From: Hansschlegelia beijingensis | GTDB lineage: Bacteria; Pseudomonadota; Alphaproteobacteria; Rhizobiales; Methylopilaceae | Direction: 5' to 3' | DNA: 64,000 bases | NCBI RefSeq assembly: GCF_014196425.1 | Contig: NZ_JACIDR010000004.1 | Location: 62,001 to 126,000 of the forward strand | Part shown: in pieces, positions 53,043 through 60,086 of the stretch | Layout: each line of letters starts with the position of its first letter | Position numbering within the stretch: the stretch's first letter is position 1 | The notes under the pieces: model-generated | Seen by the model: the letters and a program-made list of their open reading frames with translations, nothing else | What the model was told of the DNA's origin: nothing | Databases searched by the model: none | Made by a program: the position numbers and the translations under genes

Positions 53043-53729
53043 GTGCTGGTGCACATCAACGGCGTCCTGACGCCTGACGAGGTCGCGTTCTGCCGCTCGA
53101 TCCTGGAGAGCTCCTCCTGGATCGACGGCAAGGCGACGGCCGGCGATCAGGCCGCCAAAGCCAAACACAACATGCAGGTTCCGGAGGACTCCGCCGAGGC
53201 GCGCCGGCTCGGCGAGCTGATCCTGACGGCGCTCGCCCGCAATCCGGTCTTCAACTCCGCCGCGCTGCCGCTGCGCGTGCTGCCGCCGATGTTCAACCGG
53301 TATGACGAGGGCATGAGCTTCGGCGCGCATGTCGACGGCGCCATCCGGGCCATCCCCGGCGCGGGCGGCATGCGGATGCGGGCGGACGTCTCGAGCACGC
53401 TGTTCCTCACCGACCCGGAGGATTACGACGGCGGCGAGCTCGTGATCGAGGACAGCTATGGCGCGCACGCCGTCAAGCTGCCAGCGGGCGACATGGTGGT
53501 CTATCCGGCCACCAGCCTGCACCGCGTCGAACCCATCACCCGGGGGAGCCGCTGGTCGTCGTTCTTCTGGACGCAGTCGATGGTCAAGGACGACGGCGAG
53601 CGGACGCTGCTCTACGACCTCGACCTCGCGATCATCGAGACGCGGGCGCAGCTCGGCGACCGAAGCCGCGCCACGCTCGGCCTCGTCAACCACTACCACA
53701 ACCTGCTGCGGCGCTGGGCCGAGCTGTGA
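53043..53729 (+). CDS. ybiX: Fe(II)/2-oxoglutarate-dependent dioxygenase PiuC/YbiX
   Basis: The 228-residue PKHD-type hydroxylase has a double-stranded beta-helix core with the iron facial triad His96-x-Asp98 (GAHVDGAIR) and His160 (SLHRVEP), and the 2-oxoglutarate Arg170. The VLPPMFNRYDEGM segment is a family marker. YbiX/PiuC is encoded beside Fiu/PiuA receptors and regulated by iron; its substrate is not established. A GTG start is used, 20 bases after the receptor stop. Confidence 0.9.
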   Translation: MLVHINGVLTPDEVAFCRSILESSSWIDGKATAGDQAAKAKHNMQVPEDSAEARRLGELILTALARNPVFNSAALPLRVLPPMFNRYDEGMSFGAHVDGAIRAIPGAGGMRMRADVSSTLFLTDPEDYDGGELVIEDSYGAHAVKLPAGDMVVYPATSLHRVEPITRGSRWSSFFWTQSMVKDDGERTLLYDLDLAIIETRAQLGDRSRATLGLVNHYHNLLRRWAEL

Positions 53730-54412
53730 CGGCGGCCGGTCCGGCGATACCCCGCGCGATCGCGCGGGCGCAGCTTGAATGGGCGCAGCTGCACCTCGAC
53801 GGCAGGGAGGCCAAGCCGCAGGACCCCGCGGCCGCCTTCGCCTGGTATCGCAGCGCGGCCCGGCTGGGCGACGAGCGGGCGATCAACATGCTCGGGCGCG
53901 CCTATGAGCGCGGCTGGGGCGTCCGGGTCGATCTGAAGGCGGCCATCCGCTGCTATGAGCGCGCCGCGGCGCTCGGCGACGCATGGGCGACGTTCAACCT
54001 CGCCGACCTCGCGCTGAGCGGCAGGGGGCGCCCGGCGGACGCCGCCGAGGCCTATGGGCTTTACGAACGAGCGGCGGCGGCGGGAATCGCGAAGGCTTTC
54101 AACATGATGGGCGTGCTGCGCGAAAGCGGCGAGGGCGCGCCGCGCGACGCCGCGCTCGCGAAGACCCTGTTCCGTCATGCGGCGGAAGGCGGCGATTGCT
54201 GGGGCTGCTTCAACCACGCCCGACGGCTGGTCGACGACGATGGCGACGTCGAAGGCGCCGAGACCTGGCTCCGGCGCGGAATCGAACTCGGCTTTCCGGA
54301 CTTCTGGCGGGTCGTCGGCGAGGCGCTGGCGGCCCATCCGGCGCCCCGCCTGGCGGAGCTCGGCCGCGCGGCCCTGAACCGCTGCTCAGACTCTCATCAT
54401 CCTGTCCGTTGA
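53726..54412 (+). CDS. Sel1-like repeat protein of the piu locus
   Basis: The 228-residue all-helical protein contains repeats of the Sel1 type, for example AFAWYRSAARLGDERAINMLG, AIRCYERAAALGDAWATFNLA and AYGLYERAAAAGIAKAFNMMG, each of about 36 residues. Sel1 proteins act as scaffolds for protein contacts. The GTG start overlaps the ybiX stop (GTGA). Pseudomonas piu loci contain a similar gene in the same place. Cellular location is probably cytoplasmic, with no signal peptide. Confidence 0.85.
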   Translation: MTAAGPAIPRAIARAQLEWAQLHLDGREAKPQDPAAAFAWYRSAARLGDERAINMLGRAYERGWGVRVDLKAAIRCYERAAALGDAWATFNLADLALSGRGRPADAAEAYGLYERAAAAGIAKAFNMMGVLRESGEGAPRDAALAKTLFRHAAEGGDCWGCFNHARRLVDDDGDVEGAETWLRRGIELGFPDFWRVVGEALAAHPAPRLAELGRAALNRCSDSHHPVR

Positions 54413-54423
54413 AGGGCCCGGCC

Positions 54424-54933
54424 TTGAAGACCCTGATCCACCGCTACGGCACGCCGCTGACGACCGGCCTGTTTCTCGTCTCCGCCGTCTCGGGCGTCGC
54501 GCTGTTCTTCCGCTGGCAGCCGGCGGCGTTCCACCTGATGCATGAGTGGCTGAGCCTCGCCCTGCTCGTGCCGTTCGGGCTGCATCTGTGGAAGAACTGG
54601 AAGCCGATGGTCGGCTACCTGAAGCGCAAGACGCTGATCATTCCGCTGCTCGCCTCCATCCTCGTGGCTGTTCCATTCGCGGTGAACGGCATGATGAAGT
54701 CGCGCGGCGGCAGCCCGGGCTTCCGGGCGATGTCGGTGTTGACGAAGGCGCAGCTCTCGGACCTCGCGCCCATCCTCAAGGCCTCGCCCGAAGACCTCGT
54801 CGCCCGGCTGCGCGCGGATGGCCACAAGGTCGATACGGCGGAAGCCACTCTGGAGGGCGTCGCGGCGTCCTCGGGCGTGCGCGCCTCCGAACTGCTCTTC
54901 AAGCTGATGCCCCAGCGCCCGGCCACCCCCTGA
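54424..54933 (+). CDS. DUF4405 membrane protein of the piu locus
   Basis: The 169-residue protein has a TTG start after AAGGGCCCGGCC. Three hydrophobic helices follow: residues 12-28, 38-58 with HEWLSLALLVPFGLHLWKNW, and about 70-88. The paired His residues in the second helix are typical of DUF4405 and could bind heme. The C-terminal region (about 105-169) carries two DxxAR/LEGVAASSGV helices. With a Fiu-type receptor upstream it may help ferric-siderophore reduction in the membrane. It ends in a clear terminator. Confidence 0.75.
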   Translation: MKTLIHRYGTPLTTGLFLVSAVSGVALFFRWQPAAFHLMHEWLSLALLVPFGLHLWKNWKPMVGYLKRKTLIIPLLASILVAVPFAVNGMMKSRGGSPGFRAMSVLTKAQLSDLAPILKASPEDLVARLRADGHKVDTAEATLEGVAASSGVRASELLFKLMPQRPATP

Positions 54934-54940
54934 GAAAACA

Positions 54941-54974
54941 CGACGGGCGGTAGGCCGAAGCCCTCCGCCCGTCG
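54941..54974. terminator. Terminator between the piu locus and a convergent secreted-protein gene
   Basis: CGACGGGCGG (54941-54950) pairs exactly with CCGCCCGTCG (54965-54974). The 14-base loop contains a small GGC/GCC stem. It lies 8 bases after the DUF4405 stop and serves both directions. Confidence 0.7.
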
Positions 54975-55030
54975 AACGCTCCGTCAGAGCCATCGTCGCG
55001 TCGAACCCGCTTCGGCGCGACGCGGCGGGG

Positions 55031-55342
55031 TCAGGGGCAGAACCACGCCGGTCCGACCACGATGCAGCCGCGGGTCCGCCAGTCGCGCGGCCGCGCCCGG
55101 TAGCTGCGCCAGCCATGCGGCGCCGAACGGTAGCGGCCGCCCGGCGTGAAATGCGGCTTGCCGCGACGGTGCTTGTTACTGTGCCGCGGGCCGCGATGGT
55201 CGTGGCGGCGCATGTCGACCAGCTGGATGGGCGCGATCACGGGGGTCGAGATGGCCGCTGTCGATGCCGACGCCGGCGACGCGAACGCCCCGGATGAGGG
55301 CAGCACGGCCAGGAGGGCGATCGGCAGGAGGCGTTTCAGCAT
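55031..55342 (-). CDS. Secreted basic His/Arg-rich protein
   Basis: The 103-residue protein has a signal peptide MLKRLLPIALLAVLPSSGAFA. A spacer STAAISTPVIAPIQLVDMR leads to a His/Arg-rich section (RRHDHRGPRHSNKHRRG) and a Cys-containing end (RTRGCIVVGPAWFCP), probably one disulfide. The design repeats that of the protein at 35,008-35,415: a signal, a Ser/Val/Pro linker ending IQxV, a His-rich part and a Cys-containing tail. The ATG at 55342 begins the signal. The function is unknown. Confidence 0.68.
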   Translation of the reverse strand: MLKRLLPIALLAVLPSSGAFASPASASTAAISTPVIAPIQLVDMRRHDHRGPRHSNKHRRGKPHFTPGGRYRSAPHGWRSYRARPRDWRTRGCIVVGPAWFCP

Positions 55343-55570
55343 GGTTCTGTCTCGCTTTCTCGTTCCGGTGAAAATTATCACGCACGCGGATCAAAGTCCC
55401 TGCGCGGGGAGGCCGGTCGTGAGCTGGCCGGCGAGGTTCTGGGCCTCGGCCCGCCCCCGTCACGCCATGCTCGCCAGATCGTGACTGCAATTCCGAGATA
55501 TTTAGTAAACTGATTATCCCTGATCGTTAGTCAGGCCTCTCCCGCCTCGATGGGCGAAAGGAGGTCGCAG

Positions 55571-56077
55571 ATGAAGAAGCTGTTCCTTGCCACGATCATT
55601 GCATCAGCTGTGTTGGCCATATCGCCGGTAAGAGCGGCCGAGAAGAACATCGGGTTCTTCGAAAGCTGGAGCGTCTGGCAATACAGCGACGCGGGAGGCA
55701 AGGGATGCTTTATCTACGCTAATCCGTCCAAGGCGGAGCCCGCCAAGCTTAATCACGGACTGGTTTCCTTTTTCGTCCGGAGCACGGGCAAGTCGCCGCC
55801 CGGCACGGAGGCCAGCCTCCAGTTCGGCTACGACCTCGACGAGAACGCTGCGTCGTCGGTGGACGTGGACGGCAAGAAGTTCCCCCTGCAGGCGCACAAG
55901 AACGGCGCCTGGCTCGTGGGCGGCGAGCCCCGCGAGCAGGAGCTCCTGAACGCGATGCAGCGCGGCCGCTCCATGACCGTCTCGACCGCCTCGAAGCGGG
56001 GCAACGAAACGAGCTATGTCTTTTCGCTGAGGGGCGTCACCCAGGCGATGGGCCTGTTGCACCGCCGCTGCTCGTGA
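55571..56077 (+). CDS. IalB-like secreted protein (invasion-associated locus B family)
   Basis: The 168-residue protein has a signal peptide (MKKLFLATIIASAVLAISPVRA) and the IalB-type fold markers: FFESWSVWQYSDAGGKGCFI near the start and a second Cys in the last three residues (HRRCS). IalB-like proteins are periplasmic, common in Rhizobiales and mostly of unknown role in free-living species. The ATG at 55571 follows AAGGAGGTCGCAG, a strong site that decides the start. It is flanked by two hairpins and is probably its own transcript. Confidence 0.78.
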   Translation: MKKLFLATIIASAVLAISPVRAAEKNIGFFESWSVWQYSDAGGKGCFIYANPSKAEPAKLNHGLVSFFVRSTGKSPPGTEASLQFGYDLDENAASSVDVDGKKFPLQAHKNGAWLVGGEPREQELLNAMQRGRSMTVSTASKRGNETSYVFSLRGVTQAMGLLHRRCS

Positions 56078-56096
56078 AGCCTTCGCTCGGCCGGGA

Positions 56097-56121
56097 GGAG
56101 GCGGCGCTCAGCGCCGCCTCC
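56097..56121 (+). terminator. Terminator hairpin after the IalB-like gene
   Basis: GGAGGCGGCGCTCAGCGCCGCCTCC forms a stem of at least 9 pairs with a CTCAG loop, 20 bases after the stop codon. No T-run follows. Confidence 0.6.
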
Positions 56122-56250
56122 GCCGGCCGGCCGCCCAACGATCAGAGCGGGCGGGTGAGCCGCTGAAAGAACCTCCGGTCGCGCGTGCGACGCCGAGGCT
56201 CCCCAAGGCCCCGGCGGACGGCGATGTTCCTCTGGCGCTTCTGATACGCC

Positions 56251-56264
56251 ACTGATATATTAGT
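56251..56264. promoter_or_regulatory. Putative GntR operator, site A (ACTGATATATTAGT)
   Basis: The 14-base near-palindrome ACTGATATATTAGT, embedded in a longer CCACT...AGTGG inverted repeat, lies 38 bases upstream of the hydroxylase ATG. An identical 14-mer on the opposite strand lies at 59990-60003, between gntR and the MFS gene. In DNA this GC-rich an exact AT-rich repeat is very unlikely by chance. Confidence 0.72.
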
Positions 56265-56302
56265 GGCTGAAGCGATCACCAGCATCGCCATGGGAGGACT
56301 TC

Positions 56303-57097
56303 ATGGAACTCGCGCAATCGCCCATGTCCGAGCGCCAGCGGGCTTACCGCGCCAATTACCGGCAGCGCGTCGCCGGCTGGTACAATGGCATTCTGCACAT
56401 CGCGATCATTTACGTGATCGGGTTCACGGCGCTCTACGTCTATCTGTCGAACGTGGACGCCCCGAGCTGGCTCGAGCTGGCCACCGTCCCGGTCACCTTC
56501 CTGTTCTGCAACTTCTTCGAGTGGTGGATCCACCGCTACGTCATGCACCGGCCGTCGAAGAACCCGGTCGCGCGCGCGGTCTACAATCGCCACACGCTGC
56601 AGCATCACCAGTTCTTCACCGAGCACGAGATGCGGTTCGCGGATCACCGCGATTATCGCGTGACGTTCTTCCCGCCCTACGCGCTCGCCGCGTTCACGCT
56701 GATGTCGATCCCCGGCGCGATCGCCCTCGGCTTCCTGTTCTCGCCGAACGTCGGCTGGCTGTTCATCACGACCACCACGTCGATCTACATGATCTACGAG
56801 TTCATGCATTTCTGCTGCCATGTAGAGGACAACTGGTTCGTGCGGAACATGCCGTTCATCAACACCAACCGGCGCCACCACACGGCCCATCATGACCAGT
56901 CGATCATGATGGAGCGGAACATGAACCTGACCTTCCCGATCATGGACTGGCTGTTCGGCACGTCCGACCTGAACCGCGGGCTGATCGGCACGCTCCTCAA
57001 CGGCTACGACACGCGCTTCGTGAAGACGGACATGCGGAAGACCTCCCGCACGCCGGGCGCTTCGGCGCCGTCCGGGACCATGCAGCCGGCGGAGTGA
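56303..57097 (+). CDS. Fatty acid hydroxylase/sterol desaturase family di-iron membrane protein
   Basis: The 264-residue integral membrane oxygenase has three histidine clusters for a di-iron centre: HRYVMH (77-82), HTLQHH (97-102) and HHTAHH (192-197). Four or five membrane helices surround them. The family hydroxylates or desaturates lipids, sterols, carotenoids and small aldehydes (through alkane or decarbonylase chemistry). Its operon with a PanB-like enzyme and its GntR-type control suggest a catabolic or special metabolic role, not membrane-lipid housekeeping. It is the first gene after operator site A. Confidence 0.88.
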   Translation: MELAQSPMSERQRAYRANYRQRVAGWYNGILHIAIIYVIGFTALYVYLSNVDAPSWLELATVPVTFLFCNFFEWWIHRYVMHRPSKNPVARAVYNRHTLQHHQFFTEHEMRFADHRDYRVTFFPPYALAAFTLMSIPGAIALGFLFSPNVGWLFITTTTSIYMIYEFMHFCCHVEDNWFVRNMPFINTNRRHHTAHHDQSIMMERNMNLTFPIMDWLFGTSDLNRGLIGTLLNGYDTRFVKTDMRKTSRTPGASAPSGTMQPAE

Positions 57098-57102
57098 CGG
57101 CG

Positions 57103-57492
57103 ATGGCCGCGATCGAGCCGAACGTCGCAGCGCTCTGCTGGTTCGCGCTGTTCGCGGCCGTCGCGGGCGTCGGGTTCTACGTGCTGGCGGGCGCCTTTCC
57201 GCTTGCGACCCGCGACGACCTCACCGGCAAGGCCGCCGGTGTCGCGCTGGTCGCGCTGAACGCGATCGCCTTCCTGGCGCTCGCCTACGGGGCGCTCGCC
57301 TTCGGGCTGGCGGAGCTGCGCTGGACCAGCGTGGTGATCGTGAGCGGCCTCGCCGCGCTGTTCACGCCCGGCGTGTTCCACCTCTGGCCCGAACGCTGGA
57401 GGGACGGCGCGGCCGGGCTCGGGATACTGCTTGCGATCACGGTGGCGGCGCTCGGCGCGCTCCAGGCGGTCGGCGGCGTCTTCGTCGCCTGA
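57103..57492 (+). CDS. Small membrane protein in the hydroxylase-panB-like operon
   Basis: The 129-residue protein has four hydrophobic segments (near 8-28, 40-62, 72-90 and 103-125) with few charged residues. FALAYGALAFGLAELRW-like repeats give no family clue. The ATG at 57103 follows GGAG at normal distance; a GTG at 57094 overlapping the hydroxylase stop (GTGA) is the alternative. It may be an accessory membrane subunit of the hydroxylase. The function is unknown. Confidence 0.7.
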   Translation: MAAIEPNVAALCWFALFAAVAGVGFYVLAGAFPLATRDDLTGKAAGVALVALNAIAFLALAYGALAFGLAELRWTSVVIVSGLAALFTPGVFHLWPERWRDGAAGLGILLAITVAALGALQAVGGVFVA

Positions 57493-57524
57493 GCCGTCAT
57501 CAACGAGAAGAGAAGGGGAGGAAC

Positions 57525-57749
57525 ATGCCGTTCAAGATCAAGATGGGGCTCACCATCATCGTCGGCCTCGCCGCGCTGGCGGGCTTCTTCTTCATGGGGC
57601 ACCTCGGCAAGACCGGGCCGCAGATCGCGCTGCTGTTCCTGGGCCCGTTCACGATGGGCAGCCTCTGGATCTTCCCCGAGGTCATGAAGACCGCGGCCGA
57701 CAACAAGCCCGCCACCCGCCGCCGGGCGCTTGAGGGACAGACGCAATGA
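57525..57749 (+). CDS. Small membrane protein, 74 residues
   Basis: The protein has a hydrophobic N-terminal helix (KMGLTIIVGLAALAGFFFMG) and a second one (IALLFLGPFTMGSLWIF), then a charged C-terminal tail. AGAAGGGGAGGAAC is a strong ribosome-binding site before the ATG. It is coupled to the next gene by ATGA. No family is recognised; two-helix proteins of this kind often assist a membrane enzyme. Confidence 0.7.
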   Translation: MPFKIKMGLTIIVGLAALAGFFFMGHLGKTGPQIALLFLGPFTMGSLWIFPEVMKTAADNKPATRRRALEGQTQ

Positions 57750-58051
57750 CCGTCTATGTCGGGGACCGCACCATCGACGGCATCTCGGTGATGGCCGACG
57801 GCCAGCCGCTCGACACCTATGAGGACGTCAAGACGTTCTCGCCGAACGGCTTCGAGTGGAGCTACGAGGGCCCGGAGCCGACGCAGCTCGCGTTCGCGCT
57901 GCTGGTCGACCACCTCGGCGACGGCCGCCGCGCGGCGGCGCTCGCCGAGCGCTTCATGCGCGACGTGGTGGCGAACTTCCAGAACGAGTGGGAGATGTCG
58001 ACCGCCGACATCGACCGGGTGCTCGCAAGCTACGGCGCAGCCGCCGCCTGA
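57746..58051 (+). CDS. DUF6166-like small soluble protein
   Basis: The 101-residue protein has a beta-rich start (MTVYVGDRTIDGISVMADG) and an alpha-helical second half (LAFALLVDHLGDGRRAAALAERFMRDVVANF). The layout recalls DUF6166-type proteins from memory. It starts within the stop of the previous gene (ATGA), so the three small proteins and the hydroxylase appear to be made together. The function is unknown. Confidence 0.7.
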   Translation: MTVYVGDRTIDGISVMADGQPLDTYEDVKTFSPNGFEWSYEGPEPTQLAFALLVDHLGDGRRAAALAERFMRDVVANFQNEWEMSTADIDRVLASYGAAAA

Positions 58052-58182
58052 CCAGCCCCGCGGTCCGCCCGGGACTCTCTCCGAGAAGCCATCCGATCGC
58101 CGCAGGCGCGGCGCGCGGCCGACCGATCGCGGTCGGCCCGAGACATCATGCGGCGCGGCGCGCGCCAAATGGGGGACTGCCA

Positions 58183-59067
58183 GTGAACGACGCTCCTGCG
58201 CCCGCTCAGAAGCGCGAAAAGCGCTCCATCACCGAGATCCGCGACTCCAAGCGGACCGGCGAGAAGATGGTCTACATGTCGGTGCCGGACTACACCTCGG
58301 CCAAATGGGCCGAGATGGCCGGCGTCGACGTCGCGGTGGTGGGCGACAGCCTCGCGATGATCGCGCATGGCCACGCCAACACCATCCCGGCCACGATGGA
58401 TATGATGGTCATGCACGCGCAGGCGATCCGCCGCGGCGCGCCGAACACCTTCGTGCTCGGCTGCATGCCCTATCAGAGCTACCACACCGTCGACCGCGCG
58501 CTCGTCAACGCCACCCGCTTCATGCAGGACGCGCTGACCGACGCGGTGAAGCCGCAGGGCGGCAGGTCGCAGGCGCACATCCTCAAGGCGCTGGTCGACG
58601 CCGGCATTCCGACCGCCTCGCATATCGGGCTGACGCCGCACACGATCGCAAACTTCGGCGGCTTCAAGATCCAGGGCAAGACGGCTGACGCCGCCTTCAA
58701 GATCCTCCAGGACGCGCTCGCGATCGAGGACGCCGGCTGCTTCATGCTGGAGTTCGAGGCGGTGCCGGCGCGGATCGCGACGCTGATCTCGCAGCAGCTG
58801 ACCATTCCGACGATCGGGATCGGCGCAGGCGTCGGGACCGACGGGCAGATTCTGCTCTGCCATGACCTTCTGGGCGTCTTCACCGACTTCAAGCCGAAGT
58901 TCACCAAGCGCTACGCCAAGCTCACCGAGGTCGCGGTCGCGGGCATCCGGGAGTATGTGCGTGAGGTCAAGGAGGGCGCGTTCCCGGACGACGACCACTC
59001 CTACTCGGTGAAGGACGAGGAATACGAGAAGTTCGCCGCGATGGTGGAGAGGCGCCGGCAGATCTGA
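58183..59067 (+). CDS. PanB-like (ketopantoate hydroxymethyltransferase family) protein, divergent
   Basis: The 294-residue protein of the PEP mutase/isocitrate lyase barrel fold matches PanB in VVGDSLAM (Asp55), HIGLTPHTIANFGGFKIQGK and IPTIGIGAG. The second metal-binding Asp of PanB (E. coli Asp84) is replaced by Cys94 (VLGCMPYQSY), and the VKLEGG motif reads VKPQGG (Gln125), while Lys123 and Glu192 are kept. PanB joins a one-carbon unit to 2-oxoisovalerate. These changes and the lack of panC nearby suggest a different substrate. The GTG follows GGGGGA. Confidence 0.85.
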   Translation: MNDAPAPAQKREKRSITEIRDSKRTGEKMVYMSVPDYTSAKWAEMAGVDVAVVGDSLAMIAHGHANTIPATMDMMVMHAQAIRRGAPNTFVLGCMPYQSYHTVDRALVNATRFMQDALTDAVKPQGGRSQAHILKALVDAGIPTASHIGLTPHTIANFGGFKIQGKTADAAFKILQDALAIEDAGCFMLEFEAVPARIATLISQQLTIPTIGIGAGVGTDGQILLCHDLLGVFTDFKPKFTKRYAKLTEVAVAGIREYVREVKEGAFPDDDHSYSVKDEEYEKFAAMVERRRQI

Positions 59068-59136
59068 CCCGCCGGTTCGGTCCTGCCTGGTTTCGCGGGC
59101 AGCCACGACATCCTTAGCCGACGAGCGCTTGGGCGC

Positions 59137-59153
59137 CCCGGCCTTTGGCCGGG
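59137..59153. terminator. Short hairpin between the PanB-like gene and gntR
   Basis: CCCGGCC (59137-59143) and GGCCGGG (59147-59153) pair around TTT. It lies between two convergent genes. The stem is only 7 pairs with no T-run, so the call is weak. Confidence 0.4.
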
Positions 59154-59172
59154 CCTGCCCACGGAGTGACCC

Positions 59173-59883
59173 TCAGACGTCGAGCGTCTTGCGGGCGAAG
59201 CTCTCGATATAGTCCATCAGCCGGTCGGAAGCCGCCGCGGCGGCCGCGCCGTCGCGCGCGGCGATCGCTTCCGCGACCTCCGCGTGCAGCCGCGCGGACT
59301 GCGCAAGGTCGCCGACCTCGCGATAGTGCTGGTACCAGAAGCGGCGCGACAGGGCGGTCATGTTCGCCATCGCGCGGCTGGCGAACTCGTTGCGCGCGGC
59401 CGCCGCCACGAGCTGGTTGAAGTCGCGGTCGAGCCGCATGAAGGTCAGGTCGTCGGACGCGTCGGCGGCGGCCCGCATGTCCCGGGCGAGTTCCGCGAAC
59501 CGCTCGCGCTCGGCGGGGTCGGCCCGCTCGGCCGCGAGCCGGGCGAGCAGCGCCTCGAGCACCCGGCGGGTCTCCAGCAGCCGAAGCTGGGCCTTGAGGT
59601 TGATCTCCGACACCAGGATGCCGCGGCGCGGCGCGACGATCACCAGACCGTCGCGGGCGAGCCGCTGCAGCGCCTCCCGGATCGGGGTGCGGCCGAAGCC
59701 GAGCCGCTGGGCGAGCGCCATCTCGCTGAGGAACGCGCCCGGCGGGAGCTGAAGCGTGCAGATCAATTCCTCGAGCGCCACATAGGCCCGCTCGGTCAGC
59801 GTGCGCTCCTCCGCCGGCTGGGCGCCGGGGGCGGGCTCCCCGGAGGCCGGGCGCGAGCGCGAACGGACGGTGGACGCGCTCAT
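59173..59883 (-). CDS. GntR family regulator with FCD ligand domain
   Basis: The 236-residue regulator has an N-terminal winged helix (about 28-90; LSEMALAQRLGFGRTPIREALQRL split in two) and an all-helical FCD domain with RLDRDFNQLVAAAARN and HAEVAEAIAARDGAAA. The metal-ligand His/Asp residues usual in FCD domains are present in part. It diverges from the MFS gene with operator site B between them and is convergent to the PanB-like operon. It probably represses both units until its ligand, likely the transported compound, is present. Confidence 0.9.
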   Translation of the reverse strand: MSASTVRSRSRPASGEPAPGAQPAEERTLTERAYVALEELICTLQLPPGAFLSEMALAQRLGFGRTPIREALQRLARDGLVIVAPRRGILVSEINLKAQLRLLETRRVLEALLARLAAERADPAERERFAELARDMRAAADASDDLTFMRLDRDFNQLVAAAARNEFASRAMANMTALSRRFWYQHYREVGDLAQSARLHAEVAEAIAARDGAAAAAASDRLMDYIESFARKTLDV

Positions 59884-59989
59884 GGACGCCTCGACTCGAA
59901 GGCAGGCTCGGACCGGAGTATCCGCATCCTCCGTGGCTTAGCACGCGCGGATCGTCCGGCAAAAGCCGGTCGGCGAAGCTTGGAAGACT

Positions 59990-60003
59990 ACTAATATATC
60001 AGT
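59990..60003. promoter_or_regulatory. Putative GntR operator, site B (ACTAATATATCAGT)
   Basis: ACTAATATATCAGT is the exact reverse complement of site A at 56251-56264. It lies 106 bases upstream of gntR and 83 bases upstream of the MFS gene start in their shared 203-base gap. The 6-base core ATATAT is symmetrical. Confidence 0.72.
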
Positions 60004-60086
60004 TGCATCTCTGATGGGCCGCGACTAGCCTCCCGGCTAAGAAGGCCTAAAGGCCGAAATTTAGGCGCATCCCCGGGGGAGGAAAT

